Made by a program: the position numbers and the translations under genes. This document shows positions 61,531 to 64,000 of a DNA stretch of 64,000 nt, in pieces; the first letter of the stretch is position 1; each line of letters starts with the position of its first letter. The DNA is from Kiritimatiellia bacterium (GTDB taxonomy: Bacteria > Verrucomicrobiota > Kiritimatiellia > JAFGHX01). Where the stretch lies: positions 1-64,000 of the forward strand of contig JAFGHX010000470.1 in assembly GCA_016929905.1 (NCBI GenBank), in the 5' to 3' direction. The notes under the pieces were generated by a model. It ran no database searches. It worked only from the letters and a program-made list of their open reading frames with translations, and had not been told where the DNA came from.

Positions 61531-62415
61531 CCGCACCCGCCAGTTCGCGTACCACCGCGAATCTTGCGGCGGCGGTTCCTGGCCGGGCTTCAGGTCCTGC
61601 ATGGCGTTGAACTCGGGAATGAGCGGGCGGATCTCACGGTCCCAGATGTCTTCTACGTCGTCGAAGGTCAGCGGCTTGTGGGTGGGCTTCGTCCTCCCGT
61701 AGTCGGCAAGAAGCTGGTCCGCCATCTGTCCGAGCCGGGCCACCAGTGCGGCCACCATCCGTTCGCCCGCCCTGCGGTCGGACTCGGCGGCCAGAGTCCC
61801 CAAGGCGAAATGCGGGCCCGGCGCGTCGGGCGGCGGCAGCCGCGAGAGATCCACGCAATCCGGGTCCGTCGCCCACAGAACCGACGTTTCCCCGCGCCCG
61901 GCATGCCCGCCCATCCCCTTATCGTCCTCGAACGCGGATTCCGCGCCGATGCCGATCAGCACATCCACCCGCATCGCCAGGCGCGGTTGGACGATCGCCA
62001 GCAATTGCGCGATGTCTTGGGTGAAGGGGCCGGCATGTCCGGAAAAGACGACCGCGCCGTGGAAGCCCAGCGCATCGGCGGCACGGATATGATAGAATAG
62101 ATTCTTCAAGAACATCCACACCGGCACGGCGGTCAGCCAGGGCCGTCGCTCGCCGATGCGCGGCCACGCCCACACGCCCTCCCCCCCGTGCTCGTGCACG
62201 TGCCAGTAGCAGGGCGGCGCCACAATGCCGCCGTACTGTCGTGCGGCCAGACACGCCGCCGAGTGCGCCCGCAGCGCGTCCATGCCCAACGCGTTCTGAG
62301 GGCCGTGCGGCTCGCACAGCCCGTACGGCAAGTAGACCACCGGCCGCTCCTCGAACGCGGCCTCCAATTCATCCGGAAACATCCGCTCCCAACGCACGTC
62401 ACGGCGGTTCATCAT
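61519..62415 (-). CDS. Creatininase-family amidohydrolase
   Basis: The 298-residue protein has the metal-site motif VVYLPYGLCEPHGPQNALGM with Glu35, His37 and Asp46, AAVVFSGHAGPFTQDI (second His), and GMGGHAGRGETSVLW (Glu ligand), all matching the creatininase/arginase-like two-metal site. Substrates in the family include creatinine, mycofactocin-type peptides and cyclic amides. The ATG pair at 62412/62415 is preceded by an 11-nt G-run acting as ribosome binding site, which could vary in length. It is divergent from the nucleotidyltransferase module. Confidence 0.9.
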   Translation of the reverse strand: MMNRRDVRWERMFPDELEAAFEERPVVYLPYGLCEPHGPQNALGMDALRAHSAACLAARQYGGIVAPPCYWHVHEHGGEGVWAWPRIGERRPWLTAVPVWMFLKNLFYHIRAADALGFHGAVVFSGHAGPFTQDIAQLLAIVQPRLAMRVDVLIGIGAESAFEDDKGMGGHAGRGETSVLWATDPDCVDLSRLPPPDAPGPHFALGTLAAESDRRAGERMVAALVARLGQMADQLLADYGRTKPTHKPLTFDDVEDIWDREIRPLIPEFNAMQDLKPGQEPPPQDSRWYANWRVRYRG

Positions 62416-62420
62416 GATAG

Positions 62421-62431
62421 CCCCCCCCCCC
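62421..62431. repeat. 11-nt poly-C (poly-G on the coding strand) tract at the creatininase ribosome binding site
   Basis: Eleven consecutive C on the plus strand, five bases upstream of the creatininase start. On the minus strand it forms the only Shine-Dalgarno-like sequence. Such tracts slip easily. Confidence 0.85.
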
Positions 62432-62448
62432 AGAAGACCTCTTCCTGG

Positions 62449-62472
62449 TACACTTTGTCGTACACTTTGTCG
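62449..62472. repeat. 12-nt direct repeat
   Basis: TACACTTTGTCG twice in tandem, followed by AG. It shares TTGTCGAG with the complement of the 12-nt array at 37407-37442. Confidence 0.8.
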
Positions 62473-62505
62473 AGTTCTTCTGCTATCGTGCTATGGGAGG
62501 CACGG

Positions 62506-62730
62506 ATGAACGCCAAGACCGTCCAGAAACAGATTAAGCGGCTGGTCGAGGAGTACCGGGACCGCTGCCTCTGGTTCCTGCGGGAGGATTACTACCCCGT
62601 CACCCTCGAACAGCAGTTGCGGACCCTGCGGCACATCGAACGACATGGCGACCGCGAGGCGTTTCGTCGAGCTGCGGAGCTGCGAAAATGGCTCTCACAG
62701 AATTCCAAAGAACCGTCTGCCGTCTCCTAG
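62506..62730 (+). CDS. Small helical partner of the AbiEii-type nucleotidyltransferase
   Basis: The 74-residue charged helical protein (KTVQKQIKRLVEEYRDRCLW; LEQQLRTLRHIERHGDREAF) is of the kind found directly before AbiEii/AbiGii-type nucleotidyltransferases. GGGAGG precedes ATG 62506. Its last 43 bp overlap the next gene, indicating translational coupling. Probable antitoxin or regulatory half; not recognised as a named family. Confidence 0.75.
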   Translation: MNAKTVQKQIKRLVEEYRDRCLWFLREDYYPVTLEQQLRTLRHIERHGDREAFRRAAELRKWLSQNSKEPSAVS

Positions 62731-63506
62731 CGGCGCACCGGATCGAGCAGGGCGAGAGCTATGTCGCCGGCGGCGTCGCCCTGAACGCGCTGATCGCCGC
62801 CCCGCGCATCTCCCGAGACATCGACCTGTTTCACGACACGGCGGAGGCCCTCGACGCGACGTGGACCGCGGACCGCCGCCTCCTTGAACAAAGCCGCCTC
62901 GAGGTGGAGATCCTTCGGGAAAGACCGTCGTTCGTCGAAGCGCGCGTGTCCGGAGCGGGCAACAGCGTACGGATCCAGTGGTCCGCCGATAGCGCCTACC
63001 GCTTCTTCCCTCTGGTCGAGCACGAGGAGTTCGGATTGACCCTGCATCCGTTCGACCTGGCGACAAACAAGGTGCTGGCACTCGTCGGGCGTCTCGAGGT
63101 ACGCGACTGGATCGACGTCATCTCCTGCCACGAGAAGCTGCAACCCCTGGGGTACCTGGCATGGGCCGCCTGCGGGAAGGACCCCGGATTCAGCCCCGAG
63201 ACAATTCTGGAACAAGCCGCTCGTTCGGCTCACTATTCAGCGGATGAAGTCGCCGAGTTGTCCTTTGACGGTGAGCCACCGGACGCGGGCGCCCTGTCGC
63301 GCAAGTGGCACGCGCTGCTTGCCGAAGCCAGCGACATCGTAGCGGCACTGCCGCCGGGAGAAGCCGGCAAGTGCGTACTGGATCGGAAGGGCAACCTGTG
63401 TTCGGCCAATGCCGGGCAGATCGAGGACGCGCTGAAGCAGGATGCTGTCACGTTCCACGCCGGCTGCATCCGGGGCGCCCTGCCGAAGATCGGCGATGAC
63501 GCGTAG
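62688..63506 (+). CDS. AbiEii/AbiGii-type nucleotidyltransferase
   Basis: The 272-residue protein has the nucleotidyltransferase core GESYVAGGVALNALIAAPRI followed by SRDIDLFHDTAE, where the two Asp of DID would bind metal. The helical second half includes FDLATNKVLALVGRLEVRDW, where Lys and Asp are typical of DUF1814/AbiEii proteins. These toxins transfer nucleotides to tRNA or other targets and are held in check by a partner. The start overlaps the small upstream gene by 43 bp. Second nucleotidyltransferase pair in the window (the other is at 3950-4616). Confidence 0.88.
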   Translation: MALTEFQRTVCRLLAAHRIEQGESYVAGGVALNALIAAPRISRDIDLFHDTAEALDATWTADRRLLEQSRLEVEILRERPSFVEARVSGAGNSVRIQWSADSAYRFFPLVEHEEFGLTLHPFDLATNKVLALVGRLEVRDWIDVISCHEKLQPLGYLAWAACGKDPGFSPETILEQAARSAHYSADEVAELSFDGEPPDAGALSRKWHALLAEASDIVAALPPGEAGKCVLDRKGNLCSANAGQIEDALKQDAVTFHAGCIRGALPKIGDDA

Positions 63507-63548
63507 ACCGGCCCGGACGAGCGGCCGGGAGGCTTCCGCACGGACCTC

Positions 63549-64000
63549 CTATCTCGCCAGCGCTCTGGCAACGGCCTGCTGCCACTCGCGATAGAGGCTG
63601 TTCGCGCGGCGTTTCGGCATCGCCGGCTTGAACGCCCTGTCCTGCGCCCAGCGGTCGAGGATATCGCGGGTGTCCCGCCAATAGCCGACGGCCAGCCCCG
63701 CGAGATACGCGGCGCCCAGCGAAGTGCTTTCGATCACGCGCGGCCTGATGACGGGTATGCCGAGCACGTCGGCCTGGAACTGGCACAGGAAATCGTTGGC
63801 GGCCGCGCCGCCGTCGACCTTCAGGCTCCCGATCCGGTGCCCGGCATCCTTCTGCATCGCCTCGAGCACGTCGCGCGTCTGGTAACACATCGCTTCGAGT
63901 GCGGCTCGGACGATGTGCGCCCGCTTCGTCCCGCGCGTGATGCCGCAGATCAGACCCCGTGCGGCCGGGTCCCAGTACGGCGCGCCCAACCCGACCAGAG
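63549..64000 (-). CDS. glpK: Glycerol kinase, C-terminal part (gene runs off the window)
   Basis: The frame enters from the window end and covers the last 150 residues: LVGLGAPYWDPAARGLICG, VRAALEAMCYQTRDVLEAM, LKVDGGAAANDFLCQFQADV, VIESTSLGAAYLAGLAVG. These are diagnostic of glycerol kinase, which phosphorylates glycerol to glycerol-3-phosphate. The VDGGAxxNxFL segment belongs to the ATP-binding FGGY fold. The 5' part is outside the window. It converges on the AbiEii gene 42 bp away. Confidence 0.95.
   Translation of the reverse strand, partial: LVGLGAPYWDPAARGLICGITRGTKRAHIVRAALEAMCYQTRDVLEAMQKDAGHRIGSLKVDGGAAANDFLCQFQADVLGIPVIRPRVIESTSLGAAYLAGLAVGYWRDTRDILDRWAQDRAFKPAMPKRRANSLYREWQQAVARALAR

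Noticed and set aside
1..64000. Prophage, insertion sequence transposase or integrase
   Set aside because: No transposase, integrase or phage structural gene was recognised; the mobile-looking DNA is all non-coding repeats.

Overview
The window is GC-rich, densely coding bacterial DNA. Most genes carry a clear purine-rich ribosome binding site. The gene content fits the Planctomycetota-Verrucomicrobiota-Lentisphaerota/Kiritimatiellota group: three divergent UroD-like proteins, six complete AraC regulators each beside a single enzyme gene, DUF1080, DUF4038, GHL6, PfkB and Gfo/Idh/MocA sugar-catabolic families, very large secreted beta-helix/FN3 proteins, and many dispersed palindromic repeats. 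This placement is inference from gene families; no rRNA or tRNA gene was recognised and no tree could be made.

Layout. 1-5 kb: a four-helix-bundle (S23-like) gene with a hairpin at its 3' end, decayed gene remnants, a UroD-like gene divergent from an AraC gene, and a nucleotidyltransferase two-gene module. 5-12 kb: a GH51-like arabinofuranosidase with a divergent AraC gene, a TIM-barrel sugar isomerase, a 429-bp nested-palindrome element, a secreted beta-helix enzyme and another AraC gene. 12-18 kb: a 1434-residue RHS/YD-repeat protein overlapping a secreted DUF11 protein, then purN. 18-27 kb: DUF1080, a PocR-AraC regulator, an FAD oxidoreductase flanked by inverted repeats, a DUF4038 glycosidase, a Gfo/Idh/MocA dehydrogenase and two TIM-barrel isomerases. 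27-38 kb: a GHL6-type hydrolase, a MuiA-like protein, a PfkB kinase, nudC and two more divergent AraC/UroD-like pairs. 38-41 kb: purB and argJ with a truncated DUF4038 scar between them. 41-54 kb: a block of secreted proteins with FN3 and calcium-binding (TSP3) modules, a HEAT/zinc-ribbon/nuclease-like protein and a sialidase-like protein. 54-64 kb: a DUF234 ATPase, an SGNH hydrolase, an MFS transporter, a tandem-GntR regulator divergent from a transglutaminase-like gene with a perfect 14-bp palindrome between them, a Doc toxin remnant, a creatininase-like amidohydrolase, an AbiEii-type nucleotidyltransferase module, and the 3' end of glpK running off the window.

How the genes work together. 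Much of the window looks like accessory carbon catabolism: glycan-cleaving enzymes, sugar oxidation and isomerisation, a sugar kinase and importer-like functions, each unit controlled by a local AraC or GntR regulator. DUF1080, Gfo/Idh/MocA and TIM-barrel isomerase genes together resemble the known 3-keto-glycoside route. Housekeeping genes (purN, purB, argJ, nudC, glpK) are scattered singly among them.

The most unusual signals are in the non-coding DNA. At least seven short tandem arrays have different sequences but share a 7-nt unit. Two palindromic elements are both exactly 131 bp long. A 429-bp element is bounded by perfect 23-bp inverted repeats. A hairpin repeat with a common core occurs five times. 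The FAD oxidoreductase gene lies between inverted copies of a palindromic block. Several truncated genes (AraC, DUF4038, Doc, radical SAM, a winged-helix protein) lie beside these repeats, which suggests active rearrangement.
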